Source: Halobellus inordinatus
GTDB lineage: Archaea > Halobacteriota > Halobacteria > Halobacteriales > Haloferacaceae
Assembly (NCBI RefSeq): GCF_024464655.1
Contig: NZ_JANHAV010000006.1
Location: 62,001-126,000, forward strand
Reading direction: 5' to 3'
DNA: 64,000 nucleotides
Of this stretch, positions 43,681 to 52,867 are shown piece after piece. Made by a program: the position numbers and the translations under genes. How positions within the stretch are numbered: position 1 is the first letter of the stretch; each line of letters opens with the position of its first letter. The notes under the pieces were generated by a model, which worked only from the letters and a program-made list of their open reading frames with translations, had not been told where the DNA came from and did not search any database.

Positions 43681-45168
43681 CTAATCGTCGTCTGCTGGGA
43701 TGTCGCGTCTCGGCTGTCCGCGGTCGACGACGCCGTCAGTCCACGTCCCACGAAGAAAGTACGCACCCGAGAGCAGCACCATCAGGACGTTCGCCACGGC
43801 GATGCCGTACCAGACGCCTGTAGCACCCATATCGAACCAGGCTAAAAGGGCGTACGCCGGCGGGATGCGAAGCAGGATGAGTCCGACGATTCCGAAGATC
43901 ATCGCCAGTCGGGTGCTTCCACTTCCACGGTAGGCACCTTGGACGACGTAGAACACGCCGAGGAAGACGTACGTCACGCCGACGATCCGGAGGTACTCCG
44001 CGCCTGCAGCGACGACGGCGGCGGCCTCCGCACCAGTGATGAAGATGCCGACGATCGCGGCGGCGTTGAGGTAGACGAGCACAGAGACCCCGACGAGCAC
44101 GCCAGCAGTGATCCCGGCGCTCGCGAAGACGGCCCGCTTCGCCCGGTCGGGCTGCTTCGCCCCCAGGTTCTGTCCGACGACCGTCTCTGTCCCGCGTGCG
44201 AGGCCGAGCGCGGGGAGCACGACGAGGGAGGTGACCCGGGTTCCGATCCCGAAGGCGGCGACGGCCTCAGCGCCCGCGAGCGCGACGAGCGCCGTGACGA
44301 CTGTCACACCCAGCGACTGCGTACTCATCTCGATGCTCGCGGGCGCGCCGATGCGGAAGATCTTGCTCACCGTCTCGCGCGTCGGCACGAAGTCCCGCGG
44401 CGTGAGGTGGATGCCGACGCGGCCCGAGAGCAACAGCCCGATCGCGATCACGGCTCCGACGCCGCGAGAAGCGATGGTAGCGATCGCGGCACCCTGAACG
44501 CCGTACCCGGCGAAGCCCGTCGCGCTGTAGAGGTCCGCCTGAAGCGTAGTGAGGCCGGCGACCTCAAACAGGAGGTTGTCCTGGAACCCGAGGATGAGAA
44601 ACGGGTCGATGACGACGTTGAGCACGACGCCGAGGAGCATCAGATACAGCGGGGTCCGCGTGTCACCCCAACCCTGCAGCAGCGACTGAAAGATGAAGAA
44701 CCCGAAGACGAACGGAATCCCGAGAAACATCGTCCGCGTGTACGTGACCGAGAGCGCGAACACCTCGGTCCCGCGCGTTGCACCGATCAACTGGAGCAAC
44801 CAGGGCGCCAGCGCGTAGCCGATGATCGAGAACACGATAGAGAGGCCGATCACGAACGCGATAGTTTGTCCGGCGACTGCGCTGATACGGTCCAGGTTGC
44901 CCGCGCCCTTGTTCTGTGCGACCAGCACCGTCCCGGCGACCGTGAAGCCCGCCGCGAGCGTGATGATGAGAAACACGATCGCCCACGAAAACGAGAGCGC
45001 ACTGACCGCGTCCTGTCCGAGTCTTCCGACCCAGAACGTGTCTGCGAGGTTGTACGCCACCTGCAGCAGATTGGTGAGGACGATCGGCAGCGAGAGGACG
45101 AAAAGCGGCTTGATCAGGGGGCCGTCCGTGACGTTCACTGCACGGTTCGCTCCGGGACCTCCGCTCAT
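43681..45168 (-). CDS. MATE family efflux transporter
   Basis: 495-residue, 12-helix multidrug/toxin exporter. Typical family blocks are LSLPIVLTNLLQVAYNLADTFWVGRLGQDAVSALSFS, GWGDTRTPLYLMLLGVVLNVVIDPFLILG and GAPASIEMSTQSLGVTVVTALVALAGAEAVAAFGIGTRV. It is likely driven by Na+ or H+. The 309-nt region upstream contains a perfect palindrome (45335-45353) and element A4. Confidence 0.93.
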   Translation of the reverse strand: MSGGPGANRAVNVTDGPLIKPLFVLSLPIVLTNLLQVAYNLADTFWVGRLGQDAVSALSFSWAIVFLIITLAAGFTVAGTVLVAQNKGAGNLDRISAVAGQTIAFVIGLSIVFSIIGYALAPWLLQLIGATRGTEVFALSVTYTRTMFLGIPFVFGFFIFQSLLQGWGDTRTPLYLMLLGVVLNVVIDPFLILGFQDNLLFEVAGLTTLQADLYSATGFAGYGVQGAAIATIASRGVGAVIAIGLLLSGRVGIHLTPRDFVPTRETVSKIFRIGAPASIEMSTQSLGVTVVTALVALAGAEAVAAFGIGTRVTSLVVLPALGLARGTETVVGQNLGAKQPDRAKRAVFASAGITAGVLVGVSVLVYLNAAAIVGIFITGAEAAAVVAAGAEYLRIVGVTYVFLGVFYVVQGAYRGSGSTRLAMIFGIVGLILLRIPPAYALLAWFDMGATGVWYGIAVANVLMVLLSGAYFLRGTWTDGVVDRGQPRRDIPADDD

Positions 45169-45334
45169 CGTCTCACCAACGCCGTTCGGCGGCGCACCGT
45201 CGCACGCTTGCGCATCGATCGCGTACGGTCGGCGAAAACGCTCTTACTGCAGACGGGAGGCGCGAACAGATTGGTTCTTCGCACGTGTCCCCGAGAAAAT
45301 CGAGACGTGAACTGACGGACGACACTGAGACAAA

Positions 45335-45353
45335 ATACTCGCTCAGCGAGTAT
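45335..45353. promoter_or_regulatory. Perfect palindrome upstream of the MATE gene
   Basis: ATACTCGCT-C-AGCGAGTAT, 9-bp perfect arms around one base, about 165 nt upstream of the MATE start and 47 nt from element A4. It resembles the operator of a TetR/PadR/MarR-type drug regulator. No such regulator gene is adjacent. Confidence 0.55.
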
Positions 45354-45399
45354 AGCGGTTCCGTTCGGTGAGGAGCTATCGCTCGTACAGCCGGCTTCA

Positions 45400-45477
45400 T
45401 ACTGTCGGACAGAACTATGTGAAAATCACCGGCACCCGTGGGTGCCAACATCATTCACGAACTTCTGTCCGATAGTA
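45400..45477. repeat. Palindromic element family A, copy A4
   Basis: 78 bp with TA ends. The arms are TACTGTCGGACAGAA and TTCTGTCCGATAGTA. The central hairpin is GGCACCC-GT-GGGTGCC, perfect. The inner arms carry TGTGAA on the left and TTCACGAA on the right, the same direction as A1. Its right end directly abuts the TGA stop codon (45478-45480, minus) of the MOT1-like gene. Confidence 0.88.
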
Positions 45478-46572
45478 TCAGTCGTCGCGGAACCGCTTGC
45501 GCAGCAGATACGCCGCAATCCCGACCACGAACGCGACGCCGACGTTCGTCACGACGCCGAGGACGCCGATGCCGACCGTGAGCGAGAGCGAGTCGGTTTC
45601 GAGGCCAGCACGGCCGAGTTCGACGGCGATCACCGCGAGGACGACCCCGAGCATCGCCAGGGGGAACGCCGCGACCGCGCCCACGGCGACGACGGCCGCC
45701 AGCGCGTAGAGAACCCCGAGGATGAGATTTGCCCCCGCCGTCCGCGCGCCGAAGGCGTACTTGCCCGCGACGCCACCGCTACCGTGACACATCGGCATCG
45801 CACCCAGCGGGACCGCGAGGAGGTTCATCGCGCCCATACTGCTCGCGAGGTCGTCGGCAGAGACGTCCGCGTCGTAGTAATCCGAGAGCAGAAGCGACGT
45901 CGCGACGGCCGCGTTGCCGACGGTCATCGCCAACTGCGCGACAGTCGCGCCGATCGAATCCGACGAGAGTCCCGCCGTACTCGGCAGGGCGAGCGCCGCG
46001 GTCGGAAGGTGCGGGTCCGGGAGCCCGGTCTGTCCCAGTCCGATGCCGATGCCCACCGCGAGTACGGCCAGCGTGCTCGCCCGTCGCTGACCGATCGCGA
46101 CGCTGATCCCGACGACGGCGAGTGCGAGGAGCGCGTACCAGACGCCGTCGAGGCTCAACCGGACTCCCGTTTCGAGAAGCACGAGCCCGACGGCCAACTG
46201 GACGCCACGAATCACTGGCTGGCCGACGTACCGTTCGATTCGCGCGAGCGTCCCAGTCGCGCCGACAGCGAGGAGGATGCCCCCGGCGAGGAGCCCGGCG
46301 ACCGCCAGTTCAGACGTCGTCAGCGAACCGGCGATGACGAGCGCCGCGAGCGCCTTCATCGGCTCGACCGATATCGGGAGCCCGTAGTGGAGCCCCCAGA
46401 CGACCTGAAAGACCGCAAAGCCGAGCAGGAGCCGTGAAAGCGAGAGGTCCGTGAGCGCCGCGGCGGCAACGACGACCGGGAGAACAGTAACCGAATCTCC
46501 TAACGCTCCCGTGAGTTCGTTTCGGGAGAAATCGAGCCGGTTACTGTACTGGCTCCGGGCGAAGACGTCCAT
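45478..46572 (-). CDS. MOT1-like molybdate/sulfate permease
   Basis: 364-residue membrane protein with about 10 hydrophobic helices. NELTGALGDSVTVLPVVVAAAALTDLSLSRLLLGFAVFQVVWGLHYGLPISVEPMKAL at the N-terminus is the signature of the putative sulfate/molybdate (MOT1) family. The second half repeats it as MGAMNLLAVPLGAMPMCHGSGGVAGKYAFGARTAGANLILG. It lies beside a ModE-like regulator and tupABC, so molybdate or tungstate uptake is plausible. An in-frame GTG precedes the ATG by three bases. Confidence 0.85.
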   Translation of the reverse strand: MDVFARSQYSNRLDFSRNELTGALGDSVTVLPVVVAAAALTDLSLSRLLLGFAVFQVVWGLHYGLPISVEPMKALAALVIAGSLTTSELAVAGLLAGGILLAVGATGTLARIERYVGQPVIRGVQLAVGLVLLETGVRLSLDGVWYALLALAVVGISVAIGQRRASTLAVLAVGIGIGLGQTGLPDPHLPTAALALPSTAGLSSDSIGATVAQLAMTVGNAAVATSLLLSDYYDADVSADDLASSMGAMNLLAVPLGAMPMCHGSGGVAGKYAFGARTAGANLILGVLYALAAVVAVGAVAAFPLAMLGVVLAVIAVELGRAGLETDSLSLTVGIGVLGVVTNVGVAFVVGIAAYLLRKRFRDD

Positions 46573-46832
46573 CACTTCGACAGAGTCCCTCGGGAGATAT
46601 AACGTCTGGGTACGCTATTTTGGTGCGAGAGGAACTACGGAAGTCGTTTATCCGATCGTTCTTCTCAGAACTCAAACTGACAGATACGGTAGAAGATGAG
46701 TCACCGAAGTCCGTTCGAACGAACTCGCCGACCCTACCGATAGTTTCGGGATGAACAGAACGTAAACGGTTATAGTTATATCGTAGTAGAGAAATGGCTC
46801 GGTCTGAGCAACCAAGACCAGTCAGTCTGCAA

Positions 46833-47519
46833 CTACGTCGAGATACCGCGCGTCGCAGTCGCCTTGAACGAGGCGACCACGTCGCTGCCGGGTTCGAGCC
46901 CGAGTTTCGCGCGGCTGTCCTCGGTGACGAGCGCCAAAAGCGGTTCGTCGGCACCGATGTCGATCGCGATGCGAGCGATGCGTTCTCCGGATTCGATACT
47001 CTCGACGGTCCCGAGAAACCGATTCCGAGCGCTCGTGTGCTCGGGAACCGGTGTGTCCTCGGGATCAGTAAGCGTCACTGCGTCCGCGCGGAGCGACAGT
47101 TGCACGTCGCCGTCGCCCTCGGGGACGAGCGCCCGCACGTTGCCGGCGTCGGTTTCGACAGTCACTAATTCGCCCTCGCGCTCGACGATAGTCCCCGCGA
47201 GGACGGTCTCGGCGATGTCGGCGACGCCCTCGAAACCCGCCCGCGTGCGTTCGAACGCGGCGAGCAGTTCTCTGGCCGTGTCCGTGAGTTCACTCCCGCC
47301 GCCCCCTGAACCGCCCCGCCGTCGTTCGACGAGCGACCCGAACGCCTCTTCCAGTTCGACGATGCGACGCTGGGCGTGCGCGTACGACCGCCCCAGGGAA
47401 TCGGCAGCGTTGTTGAGCGACCCTTCCCGATCGATCGCCCGCAACAGGGCGACGTCGCGTGAGTCGAGCGTCACCCCGTCGCTGCCGATGTACGTGTCGA
47501 ACGAAGGACGGACGTCCAT
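46833..47519 (-). CDS. ModE-like LysR-type HTH / TOBE regulator
   Basis: 228 residues. The N-terminal winged HTH is [64 protein letters not shown], as in ModE. Two TOBE-like modules follow (about 105-165 and 170-228), which bind molybdate or tungstate. The gene is divergent from tupA with a 65-nt gap, so it probably represses the tungstate transporter when the ligand is plentiful. Confidence 0.88.
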   Translation of the reverse strand: MDVRPSFDTYIGSDGVTLDSRDVALLRAIDREGSLNNAADSLGRSYAHAQRRIVELEEAFGSLVERRRGGSGGGGSELTDTARELLAAFERTRAGFEGVADIAETVLAGTIVEREGELVTVETDAGNVRALVPEGDGDVQLSLRADAVTLTDPEDTPVPEHTSARNRFLGTVESIESGERIARIAIDIGADEPLLALVTEDSRAKLGLEPGSDVVASFKATATRGIST

Positions 47520-47584
47520 ACCGTTCGGTACGTGTTAGCGAGCAAAAGCGTTATGTCTCCTCTGAGAGAACGATGGTTATATCT

Positions 47585-48571
47585 ATGTCGGAACAACGTT
47601 CGACCGCGGACGACACAGGACGATCTCGGTTCAGTGGGGCGACCTCTCGACGATCGTTCCTCAAGATTGGCGCCGTTGTGGGAGCCACCGGGGTCGCCGG
47701 TTGTTCACAGGTCACCGGCAGTGAGCAGAGTCAGCAGGCACAAGCAGGCGTATCCGGTGAAACGCTCACGTTGACGACGACGACGAGCACATACGACACG
47801 GGACTCTTGGACGCGATCCATACCGACTTCGAGGAGATGTACGGTGTGACCGTGGACGCGGTCGCCCAGGGGACCGGCGCGGCGCTGGAGTCGGCCCGTA
47901 ACGGCGACTCCGACGTGGTGATGGTCCACGCACGGGGCCTCGAAGACGAATTTATGCGCAACGGATACGGGATCAACCGACGAGACCTGATGTTCAACGA
48001 CTTCGTCATCGTCGGCCCCGAGAGCGACCCGGCGGGGATCCAGGGAATGGGCTCGGCGACCGACGCGCTCACGACGATCGCCGAGGCGGAGGCGGCGTTC
48101 GACTCCCGCGGGGACAACTCCGGGACGCACACGAAAGAGCTCAATCTCTGGGAAGCCGCTGGCACCGAACCCGGTGGCGACTGGTATCAGGAGACGGGCA
48201 CCGGAATGGGCGAGGCGCTGAACATCGCTAATCAGCAGGGCGCTTACACGCTCTCGGACCGTGGGACCTTCATCTCACAGCGTTCGGAGATCGACCTTAC
48301 CATCCTCGTGCAGGGACCGATCGAGGGCGGGCCGGAGATCCTCTCGAACCCCTACGGTATTATGGCAGTGAATCCCGGCGTTCACGACAATGCAAACTAC
48401 GACCTCGCGATGGCCTACATCGGATGGATCACCAGTCCCGGCGCCCAGAACGCGATCTCCGAATACACGATGAACGGAGAGCAACTGTTCTTCCCGGAGG
48501 CTATCTCCGAAGACCCCGACTTCCAACAGTACGTTCCGGAAGGCTGGAGTAGCAACTCGTCCGACGAGTGA
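47585..48571 (+). CDS. tupA: Tungstate-binding protein (TupA-like)
   Basis: 328 residues with a Tat lipoprotein signal ([20 protein letters not shown]). The TupA signature [21 protein letters not shown] is followed by [34 protein letters not shown] and [13 protein letters not shown]. Later, [15 protein letters not shown] contains ligand residues. The start [10 protein letters not shown] is preferred; MVISMSEQ four codons upstream is possible. First gene of tupABC. Confidence 0.92.
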   Translation: MSEQRSTADDTGRSRFSGATSRRSFLKIGAVVGATGVAGCSQVTGSEQSQQAQAGVSGETLTLTTTTSTYDTGLLDAIHTDFEEMYGVTVDAVAQGTGAALESARNGDSDVVMVHARGLEDEFMRNGYGINRRDLMFNDFVIVGPESDPAGIQGMGSATDALTTIAEAEAAFDSRGDNSGTHTKELNLWEAAGTEPGGDWYQETGTGMGEALNIANQQGAYTLSDRGTFISQRSEIDLTILVQGPIEGGPEILSNPYGIMAVNPGVHDNANYDLAMAYIGWITSPGAQNAISEYTMNGEQLFFPEAISEDPDFQQYVPEGWSSNSSDE

Positions 48572-49290
48572 GCGTGTCGCTCGAACCAGCTCTACTATCT
48601 CCGGCGCTCGTCGACTTTCCCTTCCGGGAGGGATACGTTCGGAGCATCATCTACGTCTCGCTGTACGTGAGCGGGATTGCGGTGGCGTTGAGTACGCTCT
48701 TTAGCATCCCGGTCGCAGTCGTGATGGGTTTCACCGACTTCCCGGGCAAGCAGTTCGTCAAGTCGGTCATCAACACCGGGATGGGCTTTCCGAGCGTCGT
48801 CGTCGGGTTGTTGGTTCTCTTTATCGTCTCCAATCAGGGACCGCTCGGCTCGCTCGAACTGATCTTCACCAAGGAGGCGATGATTATCTCGCAGTTCGTG
48901 CTCGCGACGCCGCCGATCACGGCGATCAGCCTCGCAGCCATCACTGGCGTGAGCGAGAACGTCCGCGACGCCGCCCGCGCACTGGGCGGCACGCGTCTCG
49001 ACGTCGCGCTCGTCGTGATCAAAGAGGCCCGATACGGGATCGCAACGGCTATTCTCGCGGGCTTCGGGCGGGCGATCAGCGAGGTCGGGTCCGTTCTCAT
49101 CGTCGGCGGCAACATCACGAGCGCGAGCGGCATCTCCCAGACCAGAACACTGACGACCGCGATCCAACTCGAAGCCCGCCAAGGCCAGTACGACACCGCG
49201 ATGGTCCTCGGCGCGGTCCTCCTGGCTCTCGTCTTGACAGTGAACGCTGTCGTCGTTCGATTCGGCGACGAGGGATCGGTGAACCAATGA
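48568..49290 (+). CDS. tupB: Tungstate ABC transporter permease (TupB-like)
   Basis: 240-residue permease starting with a GTG that overlaps the tupA stop by 4 nt (GTGA). Helices such as [20 protein letters not shown] and [17 protein letters not shown] are present. The EAA loop is [41 protein letters not shown]. Confidence 0.9.
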   Translation: MSVSLEPALLSPALVDFPFREGYVRSIIYVSLYVSGIAVALSTLFSIPVAVVMGFTDFPGKQFVKSVINTGMGFPSVVVGLLVLFIVSNQGPLGSLELIFTKEAMIISQFVLATPPITAISLAAITGVSENVRDAARALGGTRLDVALVVIKEARYGIATAILAGFGRAISEVGSVLIVGGNITSASGISQTRTLTTAIQLEARQGQYDTAMVLGAVLLALVLTVNAVVVRFGDEGSVNQ

Positions 49291-50051
49291 TCAGGCTCTC
49301 GAACGTTTCGCAAGCATACGGCGAGGAGACCGTCGTCGAAGACGTCACGCTCTCGGTCGACCCGGGCGAAGTCGTCGCGGTTATCGGCCCGTCGGGCGTC
49401 GGTAAGACGACACTGCTCCGTATCTTGGCGCTGTTCAACAGACCGACTGCGGGGACAGTCGAACTGGACGGCCAGTCGGTATGGTCGGCCGGCGAAGACG
49501 AACGACTGCAGCTCCGACGCCGGGTCGGGACGGTGTTCCAGGAAGCGAGTCTGTTCGACGCCAGCGTGGCCCGAAACGTGGAGTACGGACTCCGAGTGCG
49601 TCAGCCCTGGGAGAATCGGCTTCGCGACACGCTGTGGTCAATCGTCGGCTCGAACGGAACGCCGAAGGCGGTGAAGCGATCCCTCGACGTGGTGGGCCTG
49701 AGGGACAAACTCGACCAGCAGGCCCGCTCGCTTTCGGGTGGGGAAGCTCAGCGCGTTTCCTTCGCACGGGCGTTAGCGTACGACCCGTCGTATCTCCTCC
49801 TCGACGAGCCGACTTCGGACCTCGATCCTCGGAACACGGATGTGATCGAGGAGGCGGTTCTGGAAGCCCGCGACCGCGGCATCGGCGTCGTCGTCGCGAC
49901 CCACGATATGCACCAGGCCGAACGCATCGCCGATCGGGTCGGGGTGTTGCTCGGCGACGGGTTCACCGAAATCGGCCCCACCGAGACGATCTTCGAGAAC
50001 CCGACAGACGACCGCACCCAGCAGTTCATCTCCGGCGAACTCGTGTACTGA
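49287..50051 (+). CDS. tupC: Tungstate ABC transporter ATPase (TupC-like)
   Basis: 254 residues, ATGA overlap with tupB. Walker A is GPSGVGKTT, the Q-loop is [12 protein letters not shown], the signature is [16 protein letters not shown], Walker B is [12 protein letters not shown] and the H-loop is VVATHDM. An insertion of about 20 residues ([20 protein letters not shown]) sits between the Q-loop and the signature. Completes tupABC. Confidence 0.9.
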   Translation: MIRLSNVSQAYGEETVVEDVTLSVDPGEVVAVIGPSGVGKTTLLRILALFNRPTAGTVELDGQSVWSAGEDERLQLRRRVGTVFQEASLFDASVARNVEYGLRVRQPWENRLRDTLWSIVGSNGTPKAVKRSLDVVGLRDKLDQQARSLSGGEAQRVSFARALAYDPSYLLLDEPTSDLDPRNTDVIEEAVLEARDRGIGVVVATHDMHQAERIADRVGVLLGDGFTEIGPTETIFENPTDDRTQQFISGELVY

Positions 50052-50121
50052 TCGCCTGCACCCCTACCAACCTCCGCCGTCTTCGACAGCGACCCTCCAC
50101 GCGCTCTCCGTTCTGTGCTTC

Positions 50122-50826
50122 TCAGACCGGCTCGATCAGCGCTGGGGCGTCGTTCGCGGGACTGTTCACGCGCGTCGAGACCGGATACGCCTCCCACTCG
50201 TCGGCCGGAGACGGATCGAGGAGTTCGGCCGCTTCCTCGACGTCGCCGTGGAGCCACGTCTCCTCCTCGTCGGGGTCGAGCACGACAGCCATCCGGTGAT
50301 GGAGGTCAGCGACGACGTCGTTCGGCTCGGTCGTGACGATAGTGAACGATTCGACGGCGTCGTCGCCGTCGGACTCGGCGCTGTTCCCGCCGCCGAAATC
50401 GCCCAATCCAGTCTGGGTGTGTGACGGCTCCCAGCGCTCCCACAGCCCCGCCATCGCGAACGGCCGGTCGTCGGCGAATGCGACCCGGTAGGGCTGTTTC
50501 GCGTCACCTTCCTCCACCCACTCGTAGAACCCGTCGGCGGGGACGAGACACCGACGACGCTCGTAGGCCGCCTCGAAACTGGGTTTCTTTGCGAGCGTCT
50601 CCGCGCGCGCGTTGATCAGGTCGTTGCCGACGCCCTCGTCGTCGGCCCAGGAGGGGACCAGCCCCCATTTGAACCGCCGAAAGCGATCCGGGTCGTCGTT
50701 GGTGAGGACCGGCAGGGACTGCCCGGGCGCGCAGTTGTACCGCGGCTCCGGTGGCTCCTCGAACGTCGCGTCGAAGCGCGACGCCAGTTCTTCGGCGGGG
50801 GTAAAGAGCGTGTAACGACCGCACAT
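50122..50826 (-). CDS. SRAP/HMCES-type protein (YedK family)
   Basis: 234-residue SOS-response-associated peptidase-like protein, known to crosslink to abasic sites in single-stranded DNA. The catalytic Cys2 follows the initiator Met (MCGRYTLF). The Asn/Arg/Glu are in LINARAETLAKKPSFEAAYERRRCLVPADGFYEW, and the His is in DLHHRMAVVLDPDEEETWL. The start at MCGRYT is required by chemistry, so the upstream in-frame extension to 50892 is rejected. Acts in protection of replication. Confidence 0.94.
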   Translation of the reverse strand: MCGRYTLFTPAEELASRFDATFEEPPEPRYNCAPGQSLPVLTNDDPDRFRRFKWGLVPSWADDEGVGNDLINARAETLAKKPSFEAAYERRRCLVPADGFYEWVEEGDAKQPYRVAFADDRPFAMAGLWERWEPSHTQTGLGDFGGGNSAESDGDDAVESFTIVTTEPNDVVADLHHRMAVVLDPDEEETWLHGDVEEAAELLDPSPADEWEAYPVSTRVNSPANDAPALIEPV

Positions 50827-50951
50827 ACGCGTCGATGGGTGCGAGCCCTCAAAACGACCCCGGCCGTCTCGTCGCCGTTTCTGCTTTCCCACTGGCGCAC
50901 CGACCGCCGGCCCTCGAAGGGTTTAGGCGCCCGCCGCTCTCTCACCCGAGT

Positions 50952-51737
50952 ATGCGTATCGAGAACAGTTTCGTCCCCGCGAGCGGGGTCGGCGCGAAGC
51001 GCGAGCGCTCGCTGTGGGAGTCCGGCATCCTCACCTGGGAGGAGTTCGACTCCGCACGCGCGCCGCTCGGCGAGAAGACGAGCGAACGAGTGGAGTCGTT
51101 CGTCGCGGAGGCTCTGGAACGGCTCGACGACGGCGACGTGCGCTACTTCGGCGAGCAGTTCCCCTCCGGTGAGACCTGGCGGTTCTACGAGAATTTCCGC
51201 GACGACGCGCTCTTTTTCGACATCGAGACCACCGGCCTCGACTCCAGTCGGGAGAACGTCACCACCGCCTCGTTCACGCAGGGCGGTGAGACGACGACGT
51301 TCGTCCGCGGCGAGGACCTGACAGCCGCGGCGCTTCGCGAGCAGTTCCGCGACGCCCCGCTCATCGTCTCGTTCAACGGCAAGCAGTTCGACGTCCCCTT
51401 CCTCGAAGACAACTTCGAGCTCTCGGTCGACGCGCCCCATCTCGACCTGATGTACTCTTGCCGCCGCATCGACCTGACGGGCGGCTTGAAATCGATCGAA
51501 AAACAGATCGGTGTCGATCGGGACCGTCCGGACCTCTCGGGCCGCGATGCAGTCCGCCTGTGGTACCAATACGAACGCGACGGCGACGACGACGCCCTCG
51601 ACACGCTCGTCTCGTACAACCGCGACGACACCGAGAACCTCCAGAACCTCGCCGACGTCGTCGCCCGCCGTCTGCACGACGACTCGCTCGGGGCTGTTGC
51701 GGACGAATCACCCGGAATCCCGGACCCGCTCGCGTAG
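50952..51737 (+). CDS. DEDD-type exonuclease / RNase H-like protein (YprB-like)
   Basis: 261 residues. The N-terminal 75 residues include a helix-hairpin-like region (SLWESGILTWEEFDSARAPLGE). The RNase H-like exonuclease domain contains LFFDIETTGLD (DxE), IVSFNGKQFDVPFL and YNRDDTENLQNL (DEDDy pattern). It may act in DNA repair or RNA decay. A gtttaggc box about 30 nt upstream suggests leaderless transcription. Confidence 0.88.
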   Translation: MRIENSFVPASGVGAKRERSLWESGILTWEEFDSARAPLGEKTSERVESFVAEALERLDDGDVRYFGEQFPSGETWRFYENFRDDALFFDIETTGLDSSRENVTTASFTQGGETTTFVRGEDLTAAALREQFRDAPLIVSFNGKQFDVPFLEDNFELSVDAPHLDLMYSCRRIDLTGGLKSIEKQIGVDRDRPDLSGRDAVRLWYQYERDGDDDALDTLVSYNRDDTENLQNLADVVARRLHDDSLGAVADESPGIPDPLA

Positions 51738-51812
51738 CTCTCTCTCCTCGCGTTCAGGCGCTGTTTTTGGCGAACCTAAAAGTACAAATACCCCGGACGG
51801 ATACGACCGGTA

Positions 51813-52496
51813 ATGAGCGAGTACACCTTCGACGATCTCGCGGTCGTGATGGGCACCTACAACGAGGAGGAAGCGATCGACACGGTGCTGTCGGACATCG
51901 AGGAGATCACCGACGGTCGCGCGGAAGTCGTCTGCGTCGACAGTTCGAGCGACCGAACGCCCGAAATCGCCCGGGAGCACGGCGCGACCGTGATCGAACA
52001 GCCGCCGATGGGGTACGGCTACGCCGTACGTGAGGCAGTTCTCACGCCGGATCATCCGGTCGTCGTCACGACCGACTGCGACGACACCTACCCGATGGAA
52101 CGGCTCCCGCAGTTTCTGGACCTGATCAACGAGGGCTACGACGTCGTCTCCGGCGACCGCCTGTACTACGGCGCCGAGGCGATGCCCGGTCTCAACCGCC
52201 TCGGTAACACCGCATTCGCGGTTCTCGCGTCGGTACTGATGGGCGAGCGCGTCCACGACACCACGACCGGGATGCGCGCGTACCGACGCGAACTCCTCCA
52301 CGAGATCGAGTGGACCGAGAACACGGGGCTCTCTGCGGAACTGCTGGTGCGACCGCTGATGCGCGGCTACGAGATTCGCGAGGAGCCGATCCCGTACCGC
52401 GAGCGCGCCGGCGAGACCAAACTCGACCCGTTCGGCGGCGGCGCGGCCATCGCGAAGTCGATCGTGAAGGTGGCGCTCGAAGAGCGATTCGGGTGA
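51813..52496 (+). CDS. Glycosyltransferase family 2 (dolichyl-phosphate sugar type)
   Basis: 227-residue GT-A enzyme without the C-terminal membrane helices of AglD. Motifs are VVMGTYNEEEAIDTVL, VVCVDSSSDRTPEIAREHG, TTDCDDTYPMERLPQF (DXD-like) and TTTGMRAYRRELLHEIEWTENTGLSAELLVRPLMRGY. A role in the lipid-linked glycans of S-layer N-glycosylation is likely from family; the exact sugar is unknown. Confidence 0.9.
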   Translation: MSEYTFDDLAVVMGTYNEEEAIDTVLSDIEEITDGRAEVVCVDSSSDRTPEIAREHGATVIEQPPMGYGYAVREAVLTPDHPVVVTTDCDDTYPMERLPQFLDLINEGYDVVSGDRLYYGAEAMPGLNRLGNTAFAVLASVLMGERVHDTTTGMRAYRRELLHEIEWTENTGLSAELLVRPLMRGYEIREEPIPYRERAGETKLDPFGGGAAIAKSIVKVALEERFG

Positions 52497-52546
52497 GAAC
52501 GCGGCGGCGGAGCGGTCGCGTCGCGGTCGCGAGGAAGTCGACGGAC

Positions 52547-52750
52547 CTACGCTGACCGGAGAATGTCGGCGATCCGTCGCGGCTCGCCGCTCAAGGAGGG
52601 GCTCTCCTCGACGATCTGTAACACTTCGTGGTCCGTCACGTCGGGGTAGGACTTCTCAGTCGCCTCCTCGATCAGCTCTTTCTCCAGGCGGAATTCGGTC
52701 CCTTCGTAGACGACGTCGACGCCCTCTTCGTCGAACGAGAGTACAGTCAT
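52547..52750 (-). CDS. DUF5800 family small protein
   Basis: 67-residue haloarchaeal protein, MTVLSFDEEGVDVVYEGTEF at the start and EVLQIVEESPSLSGEPRRIADILRS at the end. It is conserved in haloarchaea but has no known function. No signal peptide, membrane helix or cysteine. Single gene, convergent with the glycosyltransferase. Confidence 0.82.
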   Translation of the reverse strand: MTVLSFDEEGVDVVYEGTEFRLEKELIEEATEKSYPDVTDHEVLQIVEESPSLSGEPRRIADILRSA

Positions 52751-52836
52751 AGCACCCCGTAGTCGGTCCCGGAGTAAAAGCCCATCAGTCCGGCGGAGAG
52801 AAGACGGCCGCTCGTCGGACGATCGTCTGACGCGCC

Positions 52837-52845
52837 GTTTATTAT
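52837..52845 (+). promoter_or_regulatory. TATA box of the bactofilin-like gene
   Basis: The sequence gtttattat runs into the first in-frame ATG (52844-52846), so that ATG cannot be on the mRNA if this is the promoter. The predicted initiation point, about 27 nt on, coincides with the GTG at 52868. Confidence 0.5.
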
Positions 52846-52867
52846 GCCGGGTGTGTTGATGCGGAGT

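Noticed and set aside
43939-45315. 458-codon plus-strand frame opposite the MATE gene
   Set aside because: It is a charged, low-complexity shadow of a clear membrane transporter on the other strand.
47519-47530. TACCG-TT-CGGTA inverted repeat at the ModE-like gene start
   Set aside because: Arms of only five bases in GC-rich DNA; too short to claim as an operator without conservation data.
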